Assembly: GCA_905221615.1 (NCBI GenBank)
Contig: CAJNDT010003223.1
Coordinates: 620,001 to 684,000 of the forward strand
Origin: Symbiodinium sp. CCMP2592
Taxonomy: Eukaryota; Sar; Dinophyceae; Suessiales; Symbiodiniaceae
Length of the DNA: 64,000 nucleotides
Direction: 5' to 3'
Part shown: positions 40,181 through 48,558 of the stretch, in pieces
Numbering within the stretch: the stretch's first letter is position 1
How the letters are laid out: the number at the start of each line of letters is the position of its first letter
The notes under the pieces: model-generated
The model's input: the letters and a program-made list of their open reading frames with translations, nothing else
Databases searched by the model: none
What the model was told of the DNA's origin: nothing
Program-made: the position numbers and the translations under genes

Positions 40181-43100
40181 ATGACCAAAAAACTTATCAA
40201 GAATTATGTAAAGAATCTACACAGCCTTAGAGACGCCCAACGTGGCAAAGTATCCAGCCAAACACTTACCAAAATCAATAACGTCGTAGATTTATATGAA
40301 GACCGTAAAATATCACAATTTACTACCGCTTTGAACCTGATTAATGGTATGACAATGGGAAACGAGAAATCAAAACAGAAAGGGTTAAAACAATATGAGA
40401 AGGCAGTTGCCAAATACGAAACCGCAACGCCCATAACCGAGCGAATGAAGAATACACCCGCCAAAGCACGGGAAGTTAAAAAAGAAAAGGAAGCAGAAAG
40501 GGGGAAACAGCAAGTGCTACGAAGGATTAGGCAGAAAATGGCGGTAAGGAAGATTTCAAACAAAGCCTCGGAAAAAGTGTTTGGCAATAGAAAGCAGTAT
40601 ATGGTTTCGTATATGCTTTTTACAGAAGAGCCGAGAAGCAAAAGACCATCATTTAGAATAAACGGCATACCTTACTACCCACTTCTTACCAACCCAGCCG
40701 TCAGAACCGCAAGTATCAAATCAAATGCTAGTGTAGAGCAGGTCGTTAAAAGAAAAATCACGAAAAGAGATGACAGAGCCTTGTTTAAGCGACTTATGAT
40801 GTCAATGAAGACCGACAAGTCGTTTGAAGAAATGATGCTAAGCGAGTTCGGCGACTATACTGATGCCATCAGGATAGAGAAAGTAGAAGAGGTAGATGAA
40901 AAGGACAGTGATAAAACCCCCACGACCAGAAACCTACGAAATGCGCAGAACATCAGCATCTACAACAGGTATGTAGAAACCGAGATAAACACAGACTATA
41001 TGACAGTCAAGGAGGCAATCGCAAAAGACAACTACCGCGAAAATGAATGCTGGATAAATGCACTTACCGACCACTACGAGGAAACACTTATGAGACAAAG
41101 GAGGGGCTCGTTAGCAAAACCCGCATTGACAAGAGAACGGGTGTTGGAAATGTTAAAAATGACCGAGGAGGAGTTTGTAGAAAAAGGGGTGAGTATAATG
41201 CAAATGGAGCATATATTTAAGGAATACAACATACCTGCCAGAATATTTGATTTTAATTGTAATTTAATTTATAAGCACGACCCCACCAAAAGCCTCAACA
41301 ATGTCCGAACCTTTAACGGGTTAGTGAAGGGCAACCACATTTATGTCATCAACAACGACCTTAAAAGTTTAAAAAAAGAAGATATGCACAAAACTCACGA
41401 TATGCAAGTTAAGGTCAGTGATAACTACCACATAGACGACCGAAAAGAATACGTAAAATGCAAGATGATAGATAATATCAATGACCTACTTAAACTCACA
41501 GATGAAGACGCGAATGCTCGCGTGCTACGCGAAGATTATACCTTAATCCACAGAGACAACGACTTACCAAAACTGCTACACGACTTCAAGCAGTCGGGAT
41601 ACGAACCCTTCGTGAAATACCAAGCAGGGACTATATCGGAACTCAAAGTGAGGTGGAGATACAAAAAATTAAACAAAACCATAAACTACACAATAAAATC
41701 GCAAAATATGAATAGCAACAGGATTGATGAGGATGTTGTGGTATCAAGCGAGAGGGTGCATAACAGAACCAGTAAGGCAATGTTCGCAATGAACAAGAAG
41801 ATATTTAACGAAGCGCATAAATCGCATTATAACGAGGTTGATGTGCAGGTGCTGGACGAGTGCAGAACGGTTGTGCCGACGGGGTTGTTAAACGAGGCTC
41901 GTGGCGAGCAACTAACCGAAATAGATTTAAACAAAGCATTTACAAAAGCATTTACCAGCATAAATAAAATACCGGTGTTTAGGCAGTTTGATATATGGAA
42001 GCCTTATAAAAACGAAGACATAAACACACTGCCATCACTAACCCTGTTTATGGTGGAGAACACAGGTTCAAATATGTATTTTAATAAGAAGCACAACCTC
42101 ATTTACGGCAAGTATCTTAGGAAAATAATGGCACGAGGCATTAAACCAAAAATATTATATTTCAAACAGCCGTCGCATATACACAAGGTAGATTACAAGA
42201 AAATCGTTGATGAACTGTGGGCAACTAACATAAGCAAGGACGAGCACCAAAACAAACAAATAAAAAAGTTAATTGCCAATATAAACTTCGGATTGTTAGA
42301 GAAGTCGCGCAACAAGGCGCAAAGGAGCAGGATGTTTGAAACACTGGACGAGGCAATGTATTATCAAAAACTGTATGGGGGGCGAGTGTATGCCATAGAC
42401 GAGGCACAGGACGATTATACATACACGCCCTTAACTGATGAAATTAAAGGCAGTATAACAGAGTGGGATTTTGAAGATGACTTCTTTATGACTGGCGACG
42501 GTTTTTTGGAACGGTTCGCTGTGGTAGATGGTCAGATACATATACAGGAGGATTGCACGAAATACGTTTCAAAATATTATATCTTAAATGTGTCAGACGA
42601 GAGGACTTTAAGCAATGGCTTTCGGTATATTAAGGAAGTGCTTCTACAAGACCATAATTATAGAATGTTTGAAGCACACAGTCTTTTAAATGCTAATGGC
42701 GTGGAGGTGTATAGTGTAAAAGCCGATGCTATGACCATTAAAACCTCGGACTTGAACAAGGCAAAAGAGATACTAAAATTTGGCACTGTAATCGGCGAAT
42801 GGAGAGCCGAAGTGGGCAAGGTAATCAGGTTGCCAGAGGAGAACCGAAAAATAATGTTTAATCAACTGATTAATATACCGAAACAGGTAAATGAAAAAGT
42901 ACGTATAAAGGATGAATGGAACACGGAAACCATTATCAAGCAAATAAAGGAAGAAGCAGGGGGCAAATGCTTAATTAAAGGGAAGGTGGGTGGCACAGGT
43001 AAGAGTTATATAGGCGAGTATTTTAAGAAATTAGGTTATAATGCATTGTTCGTTGTAGGCACTAATCAACTGTCGCAAGAAAAGGAGTGTGAAGCAATAA

Positions 43101-44239
43101 CATTAAACAAGTTTTTTAGTGTCCCTATGGAGAAAGGCGAAGAACTGCCAATATTTGACCACTCGCCTTTTAATGTAATCGTGTTTGATGAGGTGTATAT
43201 GGCATCTATGTATATGCTAAATAAGATTAGACTGTTTGTAAAGAACAACCCCGATAAGATTATCATAGCCACTGGTGATACCAAGCAACTCCCGCCGATA
43301 GAGGATATGACCAACTGCCAGAACAAAGAGGCATATGGCAATCACTGTTTAGATGTCATCTTCACACACCACATCTTTTTGGAAATATCCAAAAGGGCAA
43401 AGGACGAAGACAACAGGAGAACAGTAAATGAGATGTATAATGATTTTTGGGTTCATCGGTTGGGACTGAAAGAGTTGATAAAGAAATACTTTAAGATGAC
43501 CAACGATGTAATGGCATCCACATACAACATAGCATACACCAACAAGAGGTGCGCGGATGTTTCAAACACGGTTCGGCAGAGACTCGGTAAAACAACTGAT
43601 TATGAAATAGGTGAGGTATTAGTATGCAGGTTGTATAAGAAAATAGGCAGTAAAAAGATAAATGTGAATTTTAGGTACAAAATCAAAGGCGTTGATAAAG
43701 GCAACTATCTACTGGAAAACATAAAGAGTTTAGAACAATGCACGGTAGATAGAGAAACCATAGAGAAGCATTTTAGATACAATTACTGTATCACCTGTCA
43801 TTCAGCACAGGGTGCTACAATCAAAGATACAATAACAATACACGAGTGGCAGTCGCCATTAGTTAGTAGAGAATGGCTTTGGACAGCGATTACACGCTGT
43901 GATGATTTTAACAAAGTGTTGTTGTTCGAGAGCAGTGCCTTTGAAAAGGAAATGGACAAGAAACTGATAATGGATTATTTTGAAAACAAGGTGGAAGGAT
44001 ATAAGCAACAGGACAGGAAAGCAAACAGGGAAATAAACGATGATATGTATATTAATGAGATGTGGTGTTTAAAACGAATGAAGGGTAATTGTCAAAAATG
44101 CGGTGTGAAATTTGAATTAGGCATTAAAAAGGGCAAATTATGTTCTAACTTTACTGCCCAGCGTGTTGATAATGAGTTATGCCACAGTGTGGATAATTGT
44201 GTTGCTTGGTGTCGGTATTGTAATTGTAGTGCTCATTAA
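40181..44239 (+). CDS. Polymerase-helicase fusion with C-terminal HNH-like zinc domain
   Basis: 1352 residues from the first ATG (an in-frame TTG at 40148 would add 11). The N-terminal domain has an ECWINALTDHYEE segment (about residue 287) of unknown role. A family-B, protein-primed-type palm follows: motif A EIDLNKAF (Asp about 582), motif B KKLIANINFGLLEK (about 694-707), motif C KADAM (about 848). The C-terminal half is an SF1B, Pif1/RecD-like helicase: Walker A GKVGGTGKS (about 934), FDEVY (about 1003), GDTKQLPP (about 1032), CHSAQG (about 1205), TAITRC (about 1234). The last 50 residues have CxxC pairs and AQRVDNELCHSVDN, like an HNH/treble-clef domain. It replicates the viral genome. 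The fusion resembles the large TVpol-type proteins of PLVs, as recalled. Confidence 0.88.
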   Translation: MTKKLIKNYVKNLHSLRDAQRGKVSSQTLTKINNVVDLYEDRKISQFTTALNLINGMTMGNEKSKQKGLKQYEKAVAKYETATPITERMKNTPAKAREVKKEKEAERGKQQVLRRIRQKMAVRKISNKASEKVFGNRKQYMVSYMLFTEEPRSKRPSFRINGIPYYPLLTNPAVRTASIKSNASVEQVVKRKITKRDDRALFKRLMMSMKTDKSFEEMMLSEFGDYTDAIRIEKVEEVDEKDSDKTPTTRNLRNAQNISIYNRYVETEINTDYMTVKEAIAKDNYRENECWINALTDHYEETLMRQRRGSLAKPALTRERVLEMLKMTEEEFVEKGVSIMQMEHIFKEYNIPARIFDFNCNLIYKHDPTKSLNNVRTFNGLVKGNHIYVINNDLKSLKKEDMHKTHDMQVKVSDNYHIDDRKEYVKCKMIDNINDLLKLTDEDANARVLREDYTLIHRDNDLPKLLHDFKQSGYEPFVKYQAGTISELKVRWRYKKLNKTINYTIKSQNMNSNRIDEDVVVSSERVHNRTSKAMFAMNKKIFNEAHKSHYNEVDVQVLDECRTVVPTGLLNEARGEQLTEIDLNKAFTKAFTSINKIPVFRQFDIWKPYKNEDINTLPSLTLFMVENTGSNMYFNKKHNLIYGKYLRKIMARGIKPKILYFKQPSHIHKVDYKKIVDELWATNISKDEHQNKQIKKLIANINFGLLEKSRNKAQRSRMFETLDEAMYYQKLYGGRVYAIDEAQDDYTYTPLTDEIKGSITEWDFEDDFFMTGDGFLERFAVVDGQIHIQEDCTKYVSKYYILNVSDERTLSNGFRYIKEVLLQDHNYRMFEAHSLLNANGVEVYSVKADAMTIKTSDLNKAKEILKFGTVIGEWRAEVGKVIRLPEENRKIMFNQLINIPKQVNEKVRIKDEWNTETIIKQIKEEAGGKCLIKGKVGGTGKSYIGEYFKKLGYNALFVVGTNQLSQEKECEAITLNKFFSVPMEKGEELPIFDHSPFNVIVFDEVYMASMYMLNKIRLFVKNNPDKIIIATGDTKQLPPIEDMTNCQNKEAYGNHCLDVIFTHHIFLEISKRAKDEDNRRTVNEMYNDFWVHRLGLKELIKKYFKMTNDVMASTYNIAYTNKRCADVSNTVRQRLGKTTDYEIGEVLVCRLYKKIGSKKINVNFRYKIKGVDKGNYLLENIKSLEQCTVDRETIEKHFRYNYCITCHSAQGATIKDTITIHEWQSPLVSREWLWTAITRCDDFNKVLLFESSAFEKEMDKKLIMDYFENKVEGYKQQDRKANREINDDMYINEMWCLKRMKGNCQKCGVKFELGIKKGKLCSNFTAQRVDNELCHSVDNCVAWCRYCNCSAH

Positions 44240-44262
44240 ACTAATATATAATATATATTATA

Positions 44263-45183
44263 ATGAGTTCTGATAAGCAAAAAATTATTTCAGATATTTA
44301 TTTTGACCGCTCCGGTTTCGGGAGTAGGGCTACTACACTTAAAGACAGTAAAAAGAAAGACGCCAGTATTACAAAGGATGATGTTGAGGAATTCTTCAAG
44401 AAAAACGTTGAAGAGAAGCGAAAACCCAGAGGAGAGAATTCATTTGTAGCACCTCACGCACATTGGGAGTATCAAGTGGATTTATTCTTTATAAGTAGTA
44501 AAGACTTAGAAAATCAAAAATTTAGAATAGGATTAGTATTAATTGATATTTTTAGTAAATATGCTACTGTCATACCTATTAAAAGTAAAGAACCGCCTGA
44601 TGTATTAGCGGGAATAATGGAAGGACTACAAAAAATGGGTGATAAACCTAAACTTTTTTATTCAGATGAGGAGGGTAGTTTATATAGTAAAACAATTATA
44701 GAGTATTTAGAGAAAGAGAACATAGAAATACATAGAACGAGAGGACACCCAGCCTTTGCCGAGCGTTTCATCAGAACATACAAAGATATGTTATTCAAAC
44801 GGATTGAAGCGAGTGAAAAGAAAGGTAAGCAAAATTTACAGTGGATAGATTATAATTTAGAGATATTATTAACATATAATAATAAAATGGTAAGTTCAGT
44901 AACGGGATTTACGCCGATTGAGGCGCGCAAACCTAAAAATGAATTCGCCGTTAAATTACATATTAGTTTAAATGCTAAACGAACACGTATGTATCCGGAT
45001 TTAAATGTTAATGATGAGGTTAAGGTTATGCGTAAAAAAGGCATTAGCGAAAAGGAACATTCAAGTCATTGGTTGAAAAATAAACAAACAATCACTAAAT
45101 TAGAGAAAAAATTAGGTCAAAAATATTATTATTTAGATAATGATACAAGAGGTTATTTAAGGCATGAGTTGTTAAAGGTGTAA
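44263..45183 (+). CDS. DDE integrase (retroviral type, rve)
   Basis: 306 residues. It inserts the element into host DNA by strand transfer and leaves short duplications, in agreement with the 5-bp CTAGG at the ends. The catalytic triad is Asp73 (YQVDLFF), Asp135 (YSDEEGS) and Glu167 (PAFAERF), with 31 residues between the second Asp and Glu instead of the usual 35. The C-terminal part (from about 240) is basic and beta-rich, fitting an SH3-like DNA-binding end; no chromodomain seen. It starts 23 nt after the polymerase-helicase stop, with neither promoter motif directly upstream, so it may be read from the same transcript. All catalytic residues are present, so the enzyme may be functional. 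Confidence 0.92.
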   Translation: MSSDKQKIISDIYFDRSGFGSRATTLKDSKKKDASITKDDVEEFFKKNVEEKRKPRGENSFVAPHAHWEYQVDLFFISSKDLENQKFRIGLVLIDIFSKYATVIPIKSKEPPDVLAGIMEGLQKMGDKPKLFYSDEEGSLYSKTIIEYLEKENIEIHRTRGHPAFAERFIRTYKDMLFKRIEASEKKGKQNLQWIDYNLEILLTYNNKMVSSVTGFTPIEARKPKNEFAVKLHISLNAKRTRMYPDLNVNDEVKVMRKKGISEKEHSSHWLKNKQTITKLEKKLGQKYYYLDNDTRGYLRHELLKV

Positions 45184-45799
45184 AAATGATAGATATAATA
45201 TACAAATATATTATATTTATTATGTGTTTGAGCCGTTTGAGCCGAAATTTCTTTCTTCTCTCCTCTCATCTTTCTTTATTAGGGGTTAAGCCGTGCATAG
45301 GGGTTTAGGGTGCGCAACAATCTGAGGCCATCGCAGTGCTTGGACTGTTAAACAGTCATGTTCCCCCTTTGTCCGCTCCCAGTTCTGAGAGGGTTGTTTG
45401 CAACAACCGCAACCCTAACCCGAAACTAAAACCTAAACTAAAAACCCTAACCCGAAACTAAAACCTAAAAACCCAGCGGGGCGCACCGGTGCCACGAACT
45501 GGAACTGCAAAGTGTCGTTGGAGAACAGGAGCACCTGCCACGGAGTTAAGTCGCGTTTTTTGGGGGGTTTAGGGGGTAGGGGTGCAAAACGGAAGCGCGC
45601 ACACACTGCACTGGCAAAACTGTCTCAAATCTGCTGGCGCATCGCACTACTGCCTTTCCCCCCTCACCCCTCGTGCTGTTGTCCCGCTCTGCTGGCGGTT
45701 TTCAACAAAAAGCGCTGTCGCCACAGCCTCATACTGTTGCGCGAAAGTGCCCGAAACAGCCCCTACGTGTTGCCCTTTATTTGAATACAACAAGTGCCC

Positions 45800-45865
45800 G
45801 AGACAGTGGCGACATGTTGCGCGAGACAGTGGCCACAGGTTGCGCGAGACAGTGGCCACAGGTTG
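45800..45865. repeat. Three tandem 23-bp units in the cargo
   Basis: GAGACAGTGGCCACAGGTTG-type units start at 45800, 45823 and 45846 (the last is partial), just downstream of the cargo gene's stop codon. Confidence 0.85.
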
Positions 45866-45878
45866 CGAGAACCTTTGC

Positions 45879-47978
45879 TTACAAATCGGCATCCGTTCTG
45901 GACGCCCGCGCCTCAATCATATCAACCAGAGCGCTTGAAACCTCGTTCCAAGAAACGCCCTTCTGCTCAGCACTGCCAAACTGCGTCAAGAACATAAGAT
46001 GGAGCATATCTTTCAAAGCAACCTCGGCAACTTGGCAAGATTTGATGCCGCCGTGAAGGTTGTTGAACTTGTCCTTGAAAATCGCCTTTGCCATAGTAGA
46101 AACCTTCAAATCAAGATTGTGAGTGTGCGAAGCCCCCGACAAAACCTTCAAGGTGCTGGTAGGGATGCCCTCAAAGACCTTGGTAATGATGCTGTTAGGC
46201 GCGGTGTCCATCTGAACCTTCAAGGTGGAAATCATTGTCATCGCATCAGTGCTTGCCGGCGTCGGCGTTGTCTGGACGGTAATGTAGGCAACATTGACAG
46301 CGTCGGTCAAAGCCCGCATCTTGTCCTCAATGCTCATCTTTGCACGTGGCTCACTGCTCATTCCACGCTTGCCACCGCCAGCGAGCAAGGGCACAATCTG
46401 GAAGGTCTGGTCACTGTAAGCCTCCAAACTGTCATAGCCCTGCAACACAGAAGCAGTCCCAGCGAACTTCACCTGAAAGAGCGTGGCATCCAACCCAAAC
46501 TCCGTCAAGGCCTCAAACAGGTTCTCGCCAGTAGCCCCGACCACGTAGTGAAAGACCAACTTGACCGAGCCTTGCTCGGTCTGCACCTCCATTTCCATAG
46601 GCTTTGTGATGTCGCCCTTGGTGTTGATGTCAATGGTGTTGCCGGTCTCCTTCTCGCACAAGGCATTCAACATATCCGACTGCTTCTTTCGCATCTGGGT
46701 TTCATCCTCGGTGTCAGTGTCCATCTCAATGCCGTTCTCGTTGTCGCTGTCCGTCTCAATGCCGTTCTCATAGACGTAGTAGTCGTATGTCTCGCGAGGC
46801 ATAATGAGTAAGCCATAGCCACTTTCAGCGCCACCATCAATGTCGTCTGACTCAAACTTGCTGAAAACAGACTTCAACCGCAAAGTCCAACCGATAATCT
46901 TGTTCTCAATGTCGCACCCGATAATCACAGGGTCTGTGAAAGGGATGTGGCGCGTCGCCTGATACTTGGTGAGGATGCTCTCTGCCGTGTCATCGCTGAA
47001 AATGGGAAGGGTTTCCTGTCCGTCCTCTGTCAGCAAGAAGACCGTGTAGGGTTTGCCTTGCTGGTCACCTTCCAACTTCTCAATGCAATCGGCGATTGCC
47101 TTTCTCATCTTCACGGCAGTGTTTTCAGCCTCGGTGAAGTCTGGGAGAAGTTCGCGCAGGACTTCAAGTGAGCAAGAGCCGATGTTGTCAAGGAGGAACT
47201 GCATACCGCGGTGGGGCACGGGTAGGCAGTCGGTGAGTGCCTGCATCAGCAGTTCCTGCTTCATGGCCTCCGCTTCTGAGGCAGTAGGGCTGTCATTGCC
47301 GGTCTCCTCCTTCTCGCACACGGCATTCAACATATCCGACTGCTCCTTGATGGTGTCGCAAAGCACGCGTGACGACTGTGTTGCGTCCGACACGCTGTTC
47401 TGCTCGCCGTCGTCCTCGGCATCATTGCGGTTCAAGAGCACAACATTCTCGGTGGTGAGAATGTCCTTGTCGGCGATGTAGCAACCCTCAGCAGTGCTGA
47501 CGTGAAGAAGACCCTGCAAGTAGAAGACACGAAAACCAGTAGTGATGGTGGGGGCGCCATACTTGTTCATCAGCAAAATGGTTCGTTTGCCATCTCCTCC
47601 GATGTCCTCACGAATGGATTTGGTTGCCGTTTCAAGCGGTGCCATCATCTTATCCATCGCATCAGACACCACGCGACGGGTAGAAAACATCTTCTTGACC
47701 TCGGTTGTTGTGGTCAGGATGTTTTCCCAATGCTCGGTAATGTAGGCAACCATTTCGTCCTTGGTCATCTTCCAGCGTTGCTTGTCCTTACTGTTATCCT
47801 TCATCACGCCATCCTCCCTGTAAATGAGGCTCACGAGGCACGATTTGGACAATTTGGGCAAGTGGGTTGCAAGGTCGGGCTTGGTAAGGGGGATAAGTTC
47901 CTCCGTGTCAATGATATGCCCTGTCTCCACCCAACAGGGCACCAAGTCATCACCGCGCTTCACAAACACCACTGCCAT
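45879..47978 (-). CDS. Cargo gene: large protein with ubiquitin-like segment
   Basis: 699 residues from the first ATG (47976-47978). The frame is open back to a GTG at 48110, so the true 5' end, or an upstream exon, is uncertain. It uses GC-rich codons unlike every other gene of the element. The segment VQTEQGSVKLVFHYVVG...FQVKFAG...LQGYDSLEAYSDQTF QIVPLLAGGGKRG (DNA about 46355-46600) reads like a ubiquitin fold, from FAG to a terminal GGG followed by Lys. Two copies of a KQSDMLNAxCEKE-TGN motif (DNA near 46650-46690 and 47300-47350) reveal an internal duplication. Acidic Asp/Glu linkers separate the parts. No promoter motif of either viral class is present. Likely acquired from the host; function unknown. 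Confidence 0.65.
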   Translation of the reverse strand: MAVVFVKRGDDLVPCWVETGHIIDTEELIPLTKPDLATHLPKLSKSCLVSLIYREDGVMKDNSKDKQRWKMTKDEMVAYITEHWENILTTTTEVKKMFSTRRVVSDAMDKMMAPLETATKSIREDIGGDGKRTILLMNKYGAPTITTGFRVFYLQGLLHVSTAEGCYIADKDILTTENVVLLNRNDAEDDGEQNSVSDATQSSRVLCDTIKEQSDMLNAVCEKEETGNDSPTASEAEAMKQELLMQALTDCLPVPHRGMQFLLDNIGSCSLEVLRELLPDFTEAENTAVKMRKAIADCIEKLEGDQQGKPYTVFLLTEDGQETLPIFSDDTAESILTKYQATRHIPFTDPVIIGCDIENKIIGWTLRLKSVFSKFESDDIDGGAESGYGLLIMPRETYDYYVYENGIETDSDNENGIEMDTDTEDETQMRKKQSDMLNALCEKETGNTIDINTKGDITKPMEMEVQTEQGSVKLVFHYVVGATGENLFEALTEFGLDATLFQVKFAGTASVLQGYDSLEAYSDQTFQIVPLLAGGGKRGMSSEPRAKMSIEDKMRALTDAVNVAYITVQTTPTPASTDAMTMISTLKVQMDTAPNSIITKVFEGIPTSTLKVLSGASHTHNLDLKVSTMAKAIFKDKFNNLHGGIKSCQVAEVALKDMLHLMFLTQFGSAEQKGVSWNEVSSALVDMIEARASRTDADL

Positions 47979-48252
47979 AGCACGGTGCTGGAAAGAAGGA
48001 AGACACTTGAAATAGGGATGTTCTTTGAGAGGCAGTATCTCAAAGGTGGCAGGTGCGTTGAATGCTTCAAGACTTGCTATGCGCCCACTCTCCTGACGAG
48101 AAGCACCCACACAGGCACTTCAAAAGAAAAACGCGCAAGGCGCACCGTCTCGTAGAAGAAGGGCTCGGTGTAGCGATTGCCACCAAGATGCGAGGTAATT
48201 AGGTTTAGGGGTTTTCTACCTACCGGCCACAGCATTGCTCTGGGGGGATGTT

Positions 48253-48553
48253 TTCTAACAGCACCACATAAGTAGGTTCATAATTTGATACATCAAATTA
48301 TAAAGGGCAACCTATGCCGTTCATAATTTATTAATAGGAGAGTTTTTGGTAGTTATGGTATAGGGGGATTGTTTAAGGTGGCTAGGTGGTAAATAGGTAA
48401 TTTGTGGTAAAGTGGTTATTGTGTGAGGTGGCGAGGTGGTAAATGAATATTTCGTGGTAAAGTGGTGAATGTTTAAGGGGGCGAAGTGGTAAATGGATTT
48501 ATGTGAATTTGGGCAAATCGGAACAGCGAACTTACTTGTGACCTTGCCTAGCT
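48253..48553. repeat. Right terminal inverted repeat
   Basis: 301 bp, the inverse of 27041-27342 with a one-base deletion as the only difference seen. Ends in CCTTGCCTAGCT, directly followed by the CTAGG duplication. Confidence 0.95.
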
Positions 48554-48558
48554 CTAGG
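48554..48558. repeat. Target-site duplication, right (CTAGG)
   Basis: Matches 27036-27040. The following AGGGTTTGGG continues the G-rich minisatellite seen left of the element. Confidence 0.85.

Larger units (their letters stand above)
45230..48252. other. GC-rich, host-like cargo segment inside the virus
   Basis: Base composition switches from AT-rich to GC-rich just after the integrase and stays so up to the right inverted repeat. The segment contains host-type telomere-like sequence (GGGGTTTAGGGTGCGC near 45301; two copies of CCCTAACCCGAAACTAAAAC at about 45412 and 45445), a 23-bp tandem repeat and one long minus-strand gene. It is most simply captured host DNA. No nested inverted repeats or target duplications were found at its edges. 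Confidence 0.7.
27041..48553. mobile_element. Integrated Polinton-like virus (PLV)
   Basis: A 21.5-kb unit bounded by 302/301-bp inverted repeats beginning 5'-AG and flanked by CTAGG duplications. It encodes the PLV/Maverick hallmark set: FtsK/HerA packaging ATPase, double jelly-roll major capsid, minor capsid, protein-primed-type polymerase fused to an SF1 helicase, and DDE integrase. It is AT-rich and intronless apart from the GC-rich 3-kb right segment. No adenovirus-type maturation protease was recognised, which fits PLVs better than virophages. Major capsid, fibre and two small genes are broken as read. The nearly identical repeats argue for a recent insertion, gene conversion, or base-calling errors behind the breaks. 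Confidence 0.93.

Noticed and set aside
45999..48155. Long + strand frames opposite the cargo gene
   Set aside because: Antisense shadows of a GC-rich gene; composition is His/Arg/Leu-rich and lacks domain structure.
45230..48252. Cargo as a separate transposon nested in the virus
   Set aside because: No inverted repeats, target duplications or transposase found at its edges.
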